Assembly (NCBI RefSeq): GCF_900129455.1
Contig: NZ_FQVU01000002.1
Coordinates: forward strand, 558,001-622,000
DNA length: 64,000 nt
Source: Jatrophihabitans endophyticus
Lineage (GTDB): Bacteria > Actinomycetota > Actinomycetes > Mycobacteriales > Jatrophihabitantaceae
Direction of reading: 5' to 3'
The notes under the pieces were generated by a model. It was not told where the DNA came from, did no database searches, and worked only from the letters and a program-made list of their open reading frames with translations. The position numbers and the translations under genes were made by a program. Within the stretch, counting starts at the first letter, position 1; each line of letters opens with the position of its first letter. Below are positions 36,711 to 48,000 of the stretch, piece by piece.

Positions 36711-37396
36711 CGCCGCTTCCTTCCCCGGCTCGGGGGGCGCCGCCGCTGTACCGACACCACCCAGGTGGGCTCCGACGTCGTCGTGCCCAGTTCGGTCACC
36801 GTGGCGGAGCCGCCACCGATGCGTACGATCTCGTTCCGGTGCTCTCGCACCTCGTCCGCCGCCGACCGGCCCTTCAGTGCCAGCAGTCGGCCACGGGGTG
36901 CCAGCAACGGCACGCACCATGTCACCAGCCGGTCCATCGGGGCAACCGCCCGCGCCACCACCCACTCCTGCCCGGCGAGCTCGGCGACCACCGTCGGATC
37001 GTCGGCCCGGCCGCGGACCACCCGAACGCGGTCCGCCAGCCCGATCCGCTCGACCGTCTCGACCAGGAACGCAGAGCGCCGCAGCATCGGCTCGAGCAGG
37101 GTCACCCGCAGATCCGGTCGCCGGACGGCCATGGGGACGCCGGGCAGGCCGGCGCCGCTGCCCACGTCCAGCACGTGCGCGCCCTCGGGGACGAGGTCGG
37201 TCAGCAGCGCGCAGTTGACGAGGTGTCGCGACCACAGCCGCGGCACCTCGCGTGGACCGAGGTGCCCGTGCCGCACACCGTCGCCGGCGAGGGCGCCCGC
37301 ATACGCGACCGCCGCCGGCAGGTGGTCGCCGAACAGGTGACGTGCGGCGTCGGGCGGCTCCGGCACCGGACCGGCGACCGGACCCGGATCGGTCAC
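36707..37396 (-). CDS. rsmG: 16S rRNA (guanine527-N7)-methyltransferase RsmG (GidB)
   Basis: 229 residues. SAM-binding DVGSGAGLPGVP at 77-88, R-D-L-R-V-T-L-LEP acidic loop near 94-102 and a basic C-terminus ([12 protein letters not shown]). Methylates G527 of 16S rRNA; loss of the activity gives low-level streptomycin resistance in other bacteria. GTG start overlaps the khpB stop by 4 bp and the stop overlaps the parA start by 4 bp, a tight operon. Confidence 0.95.
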   Translation of the reverse strand: MTDPGPVAGPVPEPPDAARHLFGDHLPAAVAYAGALAGDGVRHGHLGPREVPRLWSRHLVNCALLTDLVPEGAHVLDVGSGAGLPGVPMAVRRPDLRVTLLEPMLRRSAFLVETVERIGLADRVRVVRGRADDPTVVAELAGQEWVVARAVAPMDRLVTWCVPLLAPRGRLLALKGRSAADEVREHRNEIVRIGGGSATVTELGTTTSEPTWVVSVQRRRPPSRGRKRR

Positions 37397-37959
37397 CGCT
37401 CGACGAGTACGACCACGCGCCGGTTGGGCTCGTCGCCCTCGGACTCGCTCACCACGCCCGAGATCGACGCCACCGCGTCATGGACCACCTTGCGCTCGAA
37501 CGGGTTCATCGGCGACAACCGGCTCGGCTCGCCGGTGTCCGACACCCGCTGGGCGGTCTCGGTCGCCAACCGCTGCAGCTCTTCCCGGCGCGCGGCGCGG
37601 TGCCCGCTGACGTCGAGCATCAGCCGGCTGCGGACCCCGGTCTGCTGCTGCACCGCGAGCCGAGTCAGCTCCTGCAGCGCGTCCAGCGTCTCGCCACGCG
37701 CGCCGACCAGCGCCTGCAGGTTGCCGCCGACGATCGCGACCGCGGCCCGGTCGTTCTCGACGTCGAGGTCGATGTCGCCGTCGAAGTCGATGATGTCGAG
37801 CAGCCGCTCGAGGTAGTCCGCGGCGATGTCGCCCTCCTGCACGAGCAGGCTCTCGGCCCCGTCCTCGCGGCCGGTCCCGTCGGCACCGGTCACGGCGCCC
37901 TCGTCCGGGGCGGCGGCCTCGTCGGGCGCAGCGGTGGTCTCGACGTCCGTATCACTCAC
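37393..37959 (-). CDS. khpB: RNA-binding protein KhpB (Jag), KH plus R3H domains
   Basis: 188 residues. An acidic, Ala-rich N-terminal 50 residues lead to a KH domain with VGARGE as the GxxG loop (about 102-107). The C-terminal R3H domain contains NPFERKVVHDAV. Equivalent to Rv3920c. In other bacteria KhpB binds RNA with KhpA and affects cell elongation. GTG at 37959 chosen because AAAGGA lies about 10 nt upstream; the frame is open to 38151 but that would run into yidC. Confidence 0.9.
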   Translation of the reverse strand: MSDTDVETTAAPDEAAAPDEGAVTGADGTGREDGAESLLVQEGDIAADYLERLLDIIDFDGDIDLDVENDRAAVAIVGGNLQALVGARGETLDALQELTRLAVQQQTGVRSRLMLDVSGHRAARREELQRLATETAQRVSDTGEPSRLSPMNPFERKVVHDAVASISGVVSESEGDEPNRRVVVLVER

Positions 37960-38035
37960 GACAGCAGTGTCCTTTCCAGCGGGGTGGGCGGTAGTGCGCT
38001 CGCGGGCATCGGGGCGGCGCGCCACCGGTCGGCGC

Positions 38036-39148
38036 TCAGCGCCGCTTCTTGGCCTGGGTGGGGCGTTTGCGCGGTGGGCGCTGCTGGCCCCGGTTGGGTC
38101 GTTGCCCCGGTCTCGGGGCGGCGCCGCGCGCGGTCTGGCCGGCCGCGCCACGCTCGGCGGGCGGATCGGTGGCCGTCGCGTCGTCGGCGGTCGTGTCGGG
38201 TAGGGCCTTGCTGACGCTCACCGGCTTGCCGCCGCTCTTGGGCGGGCGTGCCGGTCGCTGCCCGACCTTGGGCGCGAGCGTCTTGCCGACCTCGCCGACC
38301 GGCTTCACCGGCTCGTCCGTCGGCGGATGGAAACGAATGATGTAGGCCTGCTGAGCCAGCGTCCACAGGTTGCTCGTGAACCAGTAGAGCAGCACGCCGA
38401 GCGGGAAGGCGAACAGCAGACCGGAGGCCATGACGCCCAGCGGGATGATGTAGAGCATCACCCGCTGGATGGTGGCCGCGGTGCCCTCGGGCGTGGTGGT
38501 CGCGTTCGCCCGCACCATCAGCTGCGTCACGAAGGTGGCGGCCGCGCTGATGATCAGCAGCGGCAGGATGATGAAGCGCGTGTGCGTCGCGCTCGCCGAC
38601 GGGTCGTTCACCAGCTGCTGGATGACCGAGGAGCTGTCGCGGAAGGATCCGGCCAGCGGCGCGCCGAACAGGTCGGCACCGGCGCCGTGGCACGTCTCCT
38701 GCGGGGAGAAGGAGTAGAGCTCCAGCAGCTTGGACGTGCCGGGCCTGCCGCCCGGGCAGAGGTCGCTGGTCTGCGAGTTCGCCAGGTGCCGCAGCACGTG
38801 ATAGAGCCCGATGAACACCGGGATCTGCAGGAACATCGGCAGACAGCCGGCGAGGGGGTTGAAGCCCTCCTCCTGCTGCAGCTTCATCATCTGCCGATTC
38901 ATCTCGGCGCGGTCGTTCTTGTACTTCTCCCGCACCTTCTGCATCTTCGGCTGCATCTTCTGCATGTTGCGCTGGTAGTGCACCTGCTTGACGAACAGCC
39001 GGAACAGCAGCAACCGCGCCGTGATGACGAGGAAGACGATCGAGAGCGCCCAGCCCAGGCCACTGGCGTCGCTGAAGCCGATCAGGGTGAACAGGTCGTG
39101 CCAGCGCAGCAGCACCCACGACACGGCCGTGTACAAAAAGTCAAGCAC
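38036..39148 (-). CDS. yidC: Membrane protein insertase YidC
   Basis: 370 residues, the short Gram-positive-type insertase with five membrane helices. First helix at 5-25; hydrophilic groove Arg in helix 1-2 region (ITARLLLFRLF); long amphipathic coiled loop QRNMQKMQPKMQKVREKYKND near 80-100; helix 3 PMFLQIPVFIGLYHVL. The C-terminal 100 residues are basic, Pro/Gln-rich and probably bind ribosomes. The gene starts 5 bp after yidD. Works with or without SecYEG. Confidence 0.95.
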   Translation of the reverse strand: MLDFLYTAVSWVLLRWHDLFTLIGFSDASGLGWALSIVFLVITARLLLFRLFVKQVHYQRNMQKMQPKMQKVREKYKNDRAEMNRQMMKLQQEEGFNPLAGCLPMFLQIPVFIGLYHVLRHLANSQTSDLCPGGRPGTSKLLELYSFSPQETCHGAGADLFGAPLAGSFRDSSSVIQQLVNDPSASATHTRFIILPLLIISAAATFVTQLMVRANATTTPEGTAATIQRVMLYIIPLGVMASGLLFAFPLGVLLYWFTSNLWTLAQQAYIIRFHPPTDEPVKPVGEVGKTLAPKVGQRPARPPKSGGKPVSVSKALPDTTADDATATDPPAERGAAGQTARGAAPRPGQRPNRGQQRPPRKRPTQAKKRR

Positions 39149-39152
39149 TCAA

Positions 39153-39500
39153 CTACTCCTCGGTTCCGGCTTCCGGCATCGACGCCGGGCGACCGGCACG
39201 GGGCGGGACCGGGTCGTCGCCGCCGGCATGGAACGGGTGGCAGCGCAGCAGCCGGCGCAGCGCGAGCCAGGAACCGCGCAGGCCGCCGTGCACCTCGAGC
39301 GCCTCGACGGCGTACGCGCTGCAGCTGGGGTGGTAGCGGCACGCCGGCGGACGCAGCGGGCTGATCCCGATCCGGTAGAAGCGGATCGCGGCGAGCAGCA
39401 GCCGGGTGAGCGGCCCGCCCCGCGGGGCGACGGCGGCCGGCTCGACGGTCGGCTCCACGGCCGGCGCGACCGGCGCGGCCAGGCCGGGGACCGCGGTCAT
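39153..39500 (-). CDS. yidD: Membrane insertion efficiency factor YidD
   Basis: 115 residues. The YidD signature lies in the middle: [12 protein letters not shown], then [19 protein letters not shown] with the conserved Cys residues, then a [13 protein letters not shown] end. It assists YidC-dependent insertion. The N-terminal 35 residues are a Pro/Ala-rich extension. Start overlaps the rnpA stop by 4 bp. Confidence 0.93.
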   Translation of the reverse strand: MTAVPGLAAPVAPAVEPTVEPAAVAPRGGPLTRLLLAAIRFYRIGISPLRPPACRYHPSCSAYAVEALEVHGGLRGSWLALRRLLRCHPFHAGGDDPVPPRAGRPASMPEAGTEE

Positions 39501-39856
39501 CGTCGCGACACGCGCTCGAGCGCCCGGTCGAGGTCGGCACCGAGCTGCTGCGACGACGCGTGGGCGGCGGCCGGCAGGGCGCGGACGACCGTGGCACTGC
39601 CGGTCTGCAGGTGTTCGAGCCGCGCGGCGAGCTGGGCCCGGAGTCGCCGGCTGACCCGGTGCCGGACGACGCTGCCGCCGACGCTGCGGGACACGACCAG
39701 ACCGACGAGCGCGGCTCCGGCCGCGTCGGGCGTCGGGTCGGACGACGCACCGCTGCGATGGTGCAGCACCACGTTCGTGGTGCGGACACGGGTGCCGCCG
39801 CGCACGACCGACCCGAAGTCGGCCGAGCGCGTCATCCGGTTGGCCGGTGGCAGCAC
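39497..39856 (-). CDS. rnpA: Ribonuclease P protein component
   Basis: 119 residues. [15 protein letters not shown] at the N-terminus and the RNA-binding signature [13 protein letters not shown] near 63-75 define the family. With RNase P RNA it matures tRNA 5' ends. It lies 31 bp downstream of rpmH in the usual rpmH-rnpA-yidD-yidC order. Confidence 0.95.
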   Translation of the reverse strand: MLPPANRMTRSADFGSVVRGGTRVRTTNVVLHHRSGASSDPTPDAAGAALVGLVVSRSVGGSVVRHRVSRRLRAQLAARLEHLQTGSATVVRALPAAAHASSQQLGADLDRALERVSRR

Positions 39857-39887
39857 GGGCGTGGGGAGACGGGTGGTCCGGCTCCGG

Positions 39888-40025
39888 TCAGGCCGAGAGC
39901 TCGTTACGACCCTTGCGGCGGCGCGCCGAGACGATGGCTCGGCCGGCGCGGGTGCGCATGCGCAGCCGGAAACCGTGCGTCTTGGCCCGGCGGCGATTGT
40001 TCGGCTGGTAGGTGCGCTTGCTCAC
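39888..40025 (-). CDS. rpmH: Ribosomal protein L34
   Basis: 45 residues, highly basic, with the invariant [18 protein letters not shown] start. GTG at 40025, supported by GGAG 7 nt upstream. A TTGTAT hexamer at 40057-40052 is a candidate -10, giving a leader of about 20-25 nt. First gene of the leftward rpmH-rnpA-yidD-yidC-khpB-rsmG-parA-parB run. Confidence 0.96.
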   Translation of the reverse strand: MSKRTYQPNNRRRAKTHGFRLRMRTRAGRAIVSARRRKGRNELSA

Positions 40026-40281
40026 GGTCGGGCTCCATACAGACTCGGCTGATACAACTCGGCACATCGGCCACGCCGCCCGCCCGGCTGCCGCGCGGGG
40101 TGCGGCGGGAACCTGAGCGAGACGATCGACGGCCCCGAGCACGCGCGAAGACCCGCACCCGGTACGACCCGATCACGGTACGGATGTGGTCCGGCCCAGG
40201 TCAAACCGGGCGACGGCAGACGGCGAATCGCCGACCGTAGAACGACACGTCGGTGAACGCGTGCCGACACGCCGGGTCCTA

Positions 40282-40310
40282 TTGTCGAGCCCACACCTCG
40301 CTGTTAGGTT
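40282..40310 (+). promoter_or_regulatory. Candidate dnaA promoter
   Basis: TTGTCG (40282-40287), a 17-bp spacer, then TAGGTT (40305-40310). It would start transcription about 230 nt before dnaA, leaving a long leader that contains the DnaA boxes. The 520-bp rpmH-dnaA gap holds no gene; besides this promoter and the boxes I see only the rpmH promoter at its left end. Confidence 0.5.
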
Positions 40311-40392
40311 CCTCCACCGTGTCGCCCCCAGCCGGGTGGCGCGGGACCGGCGCCCGGGGCAGGGTAGGCCGGGCCCAGCCGTATACACAGAC

Positions 40393-40419
40393 TGTGGACA
40401 AGTCTGTGGATGTGGACCG
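40393..40419. promoter_or_regulatory. DnaA-box cluster upstream of dnaA
   Basis: TGTGGACAA (40393-40401) is a perfect actinobacterial DnaA box. TGTGGATGT (40405-40413) and TGTGGACCG (40411-40419) are two weaker overlapping copies in the same orientation. A TATACA hexamer at 40382-40387 would place a second transcription start inside the first box. Autoregulation of dnaA is inferred. Confidence 0.65.
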
Positions 40420-40545
40420 CCCGGAGGCATGTGACAAGCTCGCGTGCACCGAGATCGACCGGGCGTCGCCGACGCCCGCACCGGAGCGCGATCCGCCCCG
40501 GTGCGGTAACACCGCGAGACCGCGACACATGGAGTGAGCCCGCTA

Positions 40546-42120
40546 GTGGACGACAGTGCCGAACTCGTCGCAGCGTGGAACCGGATCGGGCCCCGGTTCG
40601 ACGAGCCGTCCATCCCTCCCCAGCAGCGGGCCTGGATCGGGTTGACCCGGCCCCTCGGGCTCATCGAGGGCACGGCCCTGCTGGCGGCACCGAACGACTT
40701 CGCCAAGGAGTTCCTGGAGAACCGACTCCTCGCGACGATCGCCTCCATGCTCGGCGACGAGCTGCAGCGCGAGATCCGGGTCGCGGTCACCGTCGAGGCC
40801 AGCGAGCCGTCGACCACGACGAGCGGGTCGTTGCCGACGGTGAAGCTCGGCGGCGACGGTGCGACCGTCGGTCGCACCGGTCCCCCGCCCACCGGCGCGG
40901 CGCGATTCAGCGGTGACCTGGCGGGTGACGACCTCGGCGACCTCGGCGACGACGACCTCGACGACGAGTACGCGCCCGCCGGCCGCGGCTACGAGGACCG
41001 GCGGGCGGGCGGGTACGACGGAGCCCGCCCGATCGAGACGGCACGCGGGTACCGGCCGCGCCATTCCGACAACGATCGCGAGCAGGACTCCCGGCTCAAC
41101 CCGAAGTACACCCTCGACACCTTCGTCATCGGCTCGAGCAACCGGTTCACGCACGCCGCGGCGGTCGCGGTCGCCGAGGCGCCGGCGCGTGCCTACAACC
41201 CGCTGTTCATCTACGGCGCCTCGGGACTGGGCAAGACGCACCTGCTGCACGCGATCGGCCACTACGCGCAACGGCTGCAGCCGGGGCTGCGTACGCGCTA
41301 CGTGTCGAGCGAGGAGTTCACCAACGACTTCATCAACTCGGTGCGCGACGACAAGATGCAGGCGTTCCAGAACCGGTACCGCTCGGTCGACCTGCTGCTC
41401 ATCGACGACATCCAGTTCCTCGAGCGCGCGGAGCGCACGCAGGAGGAGTTCTTCCACACCTTCAACACGCTGCACAACCAGAGCAAGCAGATCGTCATCA
41501 GCTCCGACAAGTCGCCGCGGCAGCTGAGCTCGCTCGAGGACCGGTTGCGCACCCGCTTCGAGTGGGGCCTCATCAGCGACGTCCAGGCCCCCGACCTCGA
41601 GACGCGCATCGCCATCCTGCGCAAGAAGGCCGCCCAGGAGGGCATGAGCCCGCCGCCGGACGTGCTCGAGTACATCGCGTCGCGGATCCAGAGCAACATC
41701 CGCGAGCTCGAGGGCGCGCTGATCCGCGTCACCGCCTTCGCCAACCTCAACCGGCAGGCCGTCGAACTCGGATTGGCCGAGATGGTGTTGAAGGATCTCG
41801 TCGGCGAGTCCGACGACCCGGAGATCAACGCCGCGACGATCATGGCTGTGACGGCCGAGTACTTCTCGATCAGCATGGACGATCTCGTCGGCAGCTCGCG
41901 CAGCCGCACGCTCGTCGGCGCTCGCCAGATCGCGATGTACCTGTGCCGCGAGCTCACCGACCTCTCGCTCCCCAAGATCGGCGAGCGCTTCGGCGGCCGC
42001 GACCACACCACGGTGATGCACGCCGAGCGCAAGGTCCGCGGCCTCATGACCGAGAAGCACGCGGTCTTCAACCAGATCGCCGAGCTCACCAGCCGGATCA
42101 AGGCCCGGGCCCGGGCGTGA
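40546..42120 (+). CDS. dnaA: Chromosomal replication initiator DnaA
   Basis: 524 residues. Domain I at 1-85, an acidic Gly/Asp-rich domain II to about 175, AAA+ domain III with Walker [10 protein letters not shown] at 224-232 and LLLIDDIQF as Walker B, then the DNA-binding domain IV with [14 protein letters not shown] near the C-terminus. Opens oriC and loads helicase. GTG at 40546 is chosen with GGAG 11 nt upstream; the in-frame GTG at 40534 is the alternative and adds four residues. Rightward and first gene of the dnaA-dnaN-recF-dciA-gyrB-gyrA run. Confidence 0.96.
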   Translation: MDDSAELVAAWNRIGPRFDEPSIPPQQRAWIGLTRPLGLIEGTALLAAPNDFAKEFLENRLLATIASMLGDELQREIRVAVTVEASEPSTTTSGSLPTVKLGGDGATVGRTGPPPTGAARFSGDLAGDDLGDLGDDDLDDEYAPAGRGYEDRRAGGYDGARPIETARGYRPRHSDNDREQDSRLNPKYTLDTFVIGSSNRFTHAAAVAVAEAPARAYNPLFIYGASGLGKTHLLHAIGHYAQRLQPGLRTRYVSSEEFTNDFINSVRDDKMQAFQNRYRSVDLLLIDDIQFLERAERTQEEFFHTFNTLHNQSKQIVISSDKSPRQLSSLEDRLRTRFEWGLISDVQAPDLETRIAILRKKAAQEGMSPPPDVLEYIASRIQSNIRELEGALIRVTAFANLNRQAVELGLAEMVLKDLVGESDDPEINAATIMAVTAEYFSISMDDLVGSSRSRTLVGARQIAMYLCRELTDLSLPKIGERFGGRDHTTVMHAERKVRGLMTEKHAVFNQIAELTSRIKARARA

Positions 42121-42528
42121 CGCCGCCCCCTCCTGCCGGCCTCCCCCTCACCGCGCGGCGCATCCGTGCCACTCCACACCGTGTGGGCAGTCCTGTGGAC
42201 GAATCGGTGGGTCGTGTGGACGCCGCGGGACGGCGCGACGATGTCCACCGCGCCGGTCCCGACCGGGGGACGACGACCCACCGCTCGTCCACACCCGCGG
42301 TTGCGCTGCAGGCTAGCGTTCACCGGGGACGGACGGGGTTGTCCCCAGTGTCCACAGCTGCGAAGACGAAGGACGAAACTCTTCAATCCAGGAGAGTGAA
42401 CGACAAGAACTACAACCTGGTGGATGGTGGGGACAACCGCAGCGAATACCCTGCGAGCCCCACCCGGTAACCGTCGGTTGCCAGTTCGACACGACCGCGA
42501 CGAGTAGAGCGACGAGTAGGTGTGATCA
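42121..42528. other. oriC: oriC: dnaA-dnaN intergenic region with DnaA boxes
   Basis: 408 bp without a gene. DnaA-box-like sequences: TGTGGACGA (42194-42202), TGTGGACGC (42215-42223), ATGTCCACC (42241-42249), TCGTCCACA (42285-42293), TTGTCCCCA (42339-42347), GTGTCCACA (42348-42356) and TGGGGACAA (42428-42436). Orientation changes within the cluster. The least GC-rich stretch (about 42357-42427) lies between the last two boxes and is the best candidate unwinding element. The placement matches oriC in other actinobacteria. Confidence 0.8.
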
Positions 42529-43677
42529 GTGAAGTTCCGGGTCGAACGCGACGCCCTGGCCGATGCCGTGACCTGGGCTGCGCGCAGCCTGGCGAGCCGC
42601 CCCACCCTGCCGGTCCTCGCCGGGTTGCTGCTGCGGGTCGACGACGGGCACCTCACCGTCTCCGGCTTCGACCTCGAGGCCTCCACCGAGGTCGACCTCG
42701 AGGTGAGCGCCGGTGAGTCGGGCACGGCGCTCGTCTCCGGGCGGCTGCTCGCCGACATCACCCGCGCCCTGCCGCCGCACCCCGTCGACGTCGCCGTCGA
42801 CGGATCGCGGCTGACCATCGCCTGTGGTTCGGCCCGCTTCAGCCTGCCCGGCATGCCCGTCGACGACTACCCGAAGCTGCCGGTCATGCCCACCACCGCG
42901 GGCACCGTCGACGGCGCCGAGTTCGCGGCCGCCGTGGCGCAGGTCGCGATCGCGGCCGGGCGCGACGACACGCTGCCGATGCTCACCGGCGTGCGGCTCG
43001 AGATCGACGGCGACCGGCTGACCCTCGCGGCGACCGACCGCTACCGACTGGCCGTGCGCGAGCTGACGTGGAACCCCGGCGACCCCTCGTCGGCCAACGC
43101 GCAGGTGCTGGTGCCGGCCCGCACGCTCGCCGACGCGGCCAAGAGCCTGTCGCACAGCGAGTCGCTGACGATCTCGCTCTCCTCGGGCGGGTCGGGCGAG
43201 GGCATCATCGGCTTCTCCGGCACCACCAACGGCCGTGCCAGCCGCACGACCACCCGGTTGCTCGACGCCACGTTCCCCGCGTACCGCTCGCTGCTGCCCT
43301 CGGAATGGGCGTCGAGCGCGGAGCTCGCGGTGTCACCGCTCGTCGAGGCGGTGCGCCGCGTCGCGCTGGTCACCGACCGGAACGCGCCGGTGCGCCTCGA
43401 GTTCGCCGATGCATCCGTGTCGCTCACCGCGGGCGGGGACGACGAGGGACGCGCCGAGGAGCAGCTCGAGGTCGCCTACGACGGCGACGGCATCGTCACG
43501 GCCTTCAATCCGCAGTTCCTGCTCGACGGGCTCAGCGCCCTGTCGAGCGGCACCGCCCGGTTGCTGTTCACGTCGTCGACCAAGCCCGTCGTGCTGCGTC
43601 CCGCGGACGCCCCGGCCGGCGACGGCGACGCGCCCGAGTACACCTACCTGATCATGCCGGTCCGCCTGCCCGGCTGA
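42529..43677 (+). CDS. dnaN: DNA polymerase III beta clamp
   Basis: 382 residues with three repeated clamp domains. Starts MKFRVERDALADAVTWAARSL; ends with the MPVRLPG-type tail (typical MP(I/V)RL). Ring-shaped processivity factor. GTG at 42529 with AGGTG upstream. Follows oriC; 21 bp before recF. Confidence 0.96.
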   Translation: MKFRVERDALADAVTWAARSLASRPTLPVLAGLLLRVDDGHLTVSGFDLEASTEVDLEVSAGESGTALVSGRLLADITRALPPHPVDVAVDGSRLTIACGSARFSLPGMPVDDYPKLPVMPTTAGTVDGAEFAAAVAQVAIAAGRDDTLPMLTGVRLEIDGDRLTLAATDRYRLAVRELTWNPGDPSSANAQVLVPARTLADAAKSLSHSESLTISLSSGGSGEGIIGFSGTTNGRASRTTTRLLDATFPAYRSLLPSEWASSAELAVSPLVEAVRRVALVTDRNAPVRLEFADASVSLTAGGDDEGRAEEQLEVAYDGDGIVTAFNPQFLLDGLSALSSGTARLLFTSSTKPVVLRPADAPAGDGDAPEYTYLIMPVRLPG

Positions 43678-43698
43678 CGCCGGCGCGAGCCCCACACC

Positions 43699-44871
43699 GT
43701 GTACGTCCGCCACCTGTCGGTCGCCGATTTCCGCAGCTGGCCGACGGCCGAGCTCGCACTGGAACCGGGTGCGAACGTGCTGCTCGGGCGCAACGGCCAA
43801 GGCAAGACCAACCTGGTCGAGGCGTTGGGCTACCTCGCCTCGCTGAGCAGCCACCGCGTCTCGACCGACGCGCCCCTGATCCGGGCCGGTGCCGAGCGGG
43901 CGGTGACCCGCGCCGCGGTGGTCGCCGCCGACCGGGAACTTCGCGTCGAGGTCGAGATCGTGGCCGGCCGGGCCAACCGGGCGAAGCTCGGCGGCGCGCC
44001 GGTCCCGCGCCCGCGCGACGTCCTGGGTGTCCTGCGCACCGTCCTCTTCGCGCCCGAGGACCTCGCCATCGTGCGGGGCGACCCGTCGGAACGTCGGCGC
44101 TTTCTCGACGAGCTGGTCGTGGCGCGCACCCCGCGACTCGCGGGCGTCCGCGCGGACTACGAGCGGGTGCTCAAGCAACGCGGCGCGCTGCTGAAATCCG
44201 CAGGCGGCCGCCGCGGGTCGGCGGCCAGGCCGGCCGACCTCACCACCCTCGACGTGTGGGACGGGCACCTCGCCACCCACGGCGCGGAGCTGCTGCGTGC
44301 CCGCCTGACGACACTGCGCGCGCTGCGGCCCCACGCCGCGGCCGCGTACGCCCAGGTCGCGCCGTCCAGCTCGGCCCTTCGCGCCGGCTACTCGACGTCG
44401 CTGTCGACATCGCTGCCCGCGCTCGTCGACCCGAGCGACGACCCGGACACCGTTCCCCCGCTCGACGAGGTGCGCGAGGCGTTGCTCGCGGGCCTGGCCG
44501 CGGCGCGCCCGGCGGAGTTGGATCGAGGCGTGAACCTCGTCGGCCCGCACCGCGACGACCTCGAGCTCGCCCTCGGCGACCTGCCGCTGCGCGGGTACGC
44601 GAGCCACGGTGAGGGCTGGTCGGCGGCGCTGTCGCTGCGCCTCGGCAGTTACGAGTTGCTGCGATCGGACGCCTTCTCCGGCGGCGACCCGGTCCTCGTG
44701 CTGGACGACGTGTTCGCCGAGCTCGACGCCGAGCGGCGCGCCCAGCTGGCGCTCGTCGCGGCCGGTGCCGAGCAGGCGATCGTGACCGCTGCGGTCGAGG
44801 GCGACGTCCCGCCCGGACTGCGCGGCACCCGCTTCGAGGTCGGCGGCGGGACGGTGCGGCGTGTCCACTGA
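43699..44871 (+). CDS. recF: DNA replication and repair protein RecF
   Basis: 390 residues, ABC-type ATPase. Walker A GRNGQGKT at 30-37, signature region SHGEGWSAALSLRLG near 300 (the actinobacterial version) and Walker B VLVLDDVFAELD. Helps load RecA at gaps. GTG start 21 bp after dnaN. The end overlaps the start of dciA by 11 bp. Confidence 0.95.
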   Translation: MYVRHLSVADFRSWPTAELALEPGANVLLGRNGQGKTNLVEALGYLASLSSHRVSTDAPLIRAGAERAVTRAAVVAADRELRVEVEIVAGRANRAKLGGAPVPRPRDVLGVLRTVLFAPEDLAIVRGDPSERRRFLDELVVARTPRLAGVRADYERVLKQRGALLKSAGGRRGSAARPADLTTLDVWDGHLATHGAELLRARLTTLRALRPHAAAAYAQVAPSSSALRAGYSTSLSTSLPALVDPSDDPDTVPPLDEVREALLAGLAAARPAELDRGVNLVGPHRDDLELALGDLPLRGYASHGEGWSAALSLRLGSYELLRSDAFSGGDPVLVLDDVFAELDAERRAQLALVAAGAEQAIVTAAVEGDVPPGLRGTRFEVGGGTVRRVH

Positions 44872-45646
44872 GCGCAGCCGGCGTGTCGCTTCGCGGCCCG
44901 ATCGTCCGGAAAGTCGCACCGCGAGCGGGCGGTTGTCCACAACCGACGGTGGAAAACCGGCACGGGTTGTGGACGACGAACCCGACGCCGCGGCCGGCGC
45001 CCCACAGGACGAGACCCGGGTCACACCGCCGGGCGAGCCGGCTCAGGACGGTCCTGCCGAGATCGGCCCGGCCGGGACCGACCCTGCCGGGACCGACCCT
45101 GCCGGGACCGACCCTGCCGAGACCGACCTCGCACGGGCCGCGCTCGCCGGCGCCCGCGAGACGGCCCGCGGCCGGCCGGCCCGGCGCTACGACCGTGACA
45201 CCCGCAACCGGATCCGGCGCGACAATCTCGCCGGGCGCAACGGGTCGCGCAACACCGGCGGCTACTCCGGTCCCGGCCACGACCCCGCCCGTGACCCGCA
45301 GCGGGTCGGCCAGCTGCTCGGTGGCCTCGTCGACGACCAGGGGTGGGAGCGCCCACTGGCCGAGGCCCGGGTCTTCGCCGACTGGTCCACGCTGGTCGGC
45401 GAGGACGTGGCGGCGCATGCCACGCCGCAGACGCTGACCGCCGGCGAGCTGCGGATCGCCGCCGAGTCGACGGCATGGGCCACGCAGCTGCGGCTGCTCG
45501 CCGCGACGCTGCTCGCGCGCCTCGTCGCCGAGCTGGGGCCCGACGTCGTCACCAAGCTGATCATCACCGGCCCGGTGGCACCCAGCTGGCGCCACGGCGG
45601 CCGGTCGGTGCGCGGCGCGCGTGGGCCGCGCGACACCTACGGCTGA
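44861..45646 (+). CDS. dciA: DUF721/DciA-family replicative helicase partner
   Basis: 261 residues. Residues 1-110 are disordered and acidic and include a GTDPA repeat. The DUF721 (DciA) domain occupies about 145-240 (RVGQLLGGLVDDQGW...VFADWSTLVGEDVAAHATP). The tail is Arg/Gly-rich. Homologue of Rv0004; DciA proteins interact with the DnaB helicase in bacteria lacking DnaC. GTG at 44861 overlaps recF. The N-terminal coding region contains one perfect and one near-perfect DnaA box facing each other. Confidence 0.88.
   Translation: MSTERSRRVASRPDRPESRTASGRLSTTDGGKPARVVDDEPDAAAGAPQDETRVTPPGEPAQDGPAEIGPAGTDPAGTDPAGTDPAETDLARAALAGARETARGRPARRYDRDTRNRIRRDNLAGRNGSRNTGGYSGPGHDPARDPQRVGQLLGGLVDDQGWERPLAEARVFADWSTLVGEDVAAHATPQTLTAGELRIAAESTAWATQLRLLAATLLARLVAELGPDVVTKLIITGPVAPSWRHGGRSVRGARGPRDTYG
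44933..44976. promoter_or_regulatory. Paired DnaA boxes inside dciA
   Basis: TTGTCCACA (44933-44941) and, in opposite orientation, TGTGGACGA (44968-44976). The two form a 10-bp inverted repeat (GTCCACAACC at 44935-44944 with GGTTGTGGAC at 44965-44974). They are in coding sequence 0.85 kb upstream of the gyrB promoter region. Confidence 0.5.
45071..45130 (+). repeat. 15-bp tandem repeat in dciA
   Basis: Three exact copies of GCCGGGACCGACCCT (45071-45115) and a fourth diverged copy to 45130, encoding a repeated A-G-T-D-P unit in the disordered linker. Length variation between strains is likely. Confidence 0.85.
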
Positions 45647-45795
45647 CGGGCGCCGACCGTCCCCGGCTCGGCGTGCTCAACGGGCGCACACGCGTCGAGG
45701 CTCGTGGCCGCGTGGGTTCCCTGCCGACCGGGGTGTGCGATCGCTCTGCGGGCGACTGAGCCCGCGTGGCGGCGTCGCGTGACGCCGCGGTCGGC

Positions 45796-47952
<2,157 letters not shown>

Positions 47953-48000
47953 TCCGCGTTCGAGCCGCTCGACCACGTGCACCTCGCGAAAGGCTGCTGA

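Noticed and set aside
40543..42060. 505-codon open frame opposite dnaA
   Set aside because: Composition is typical of an antisense shadow (Val/Arg/Asp-rich without motifs) while dnaA is certain.
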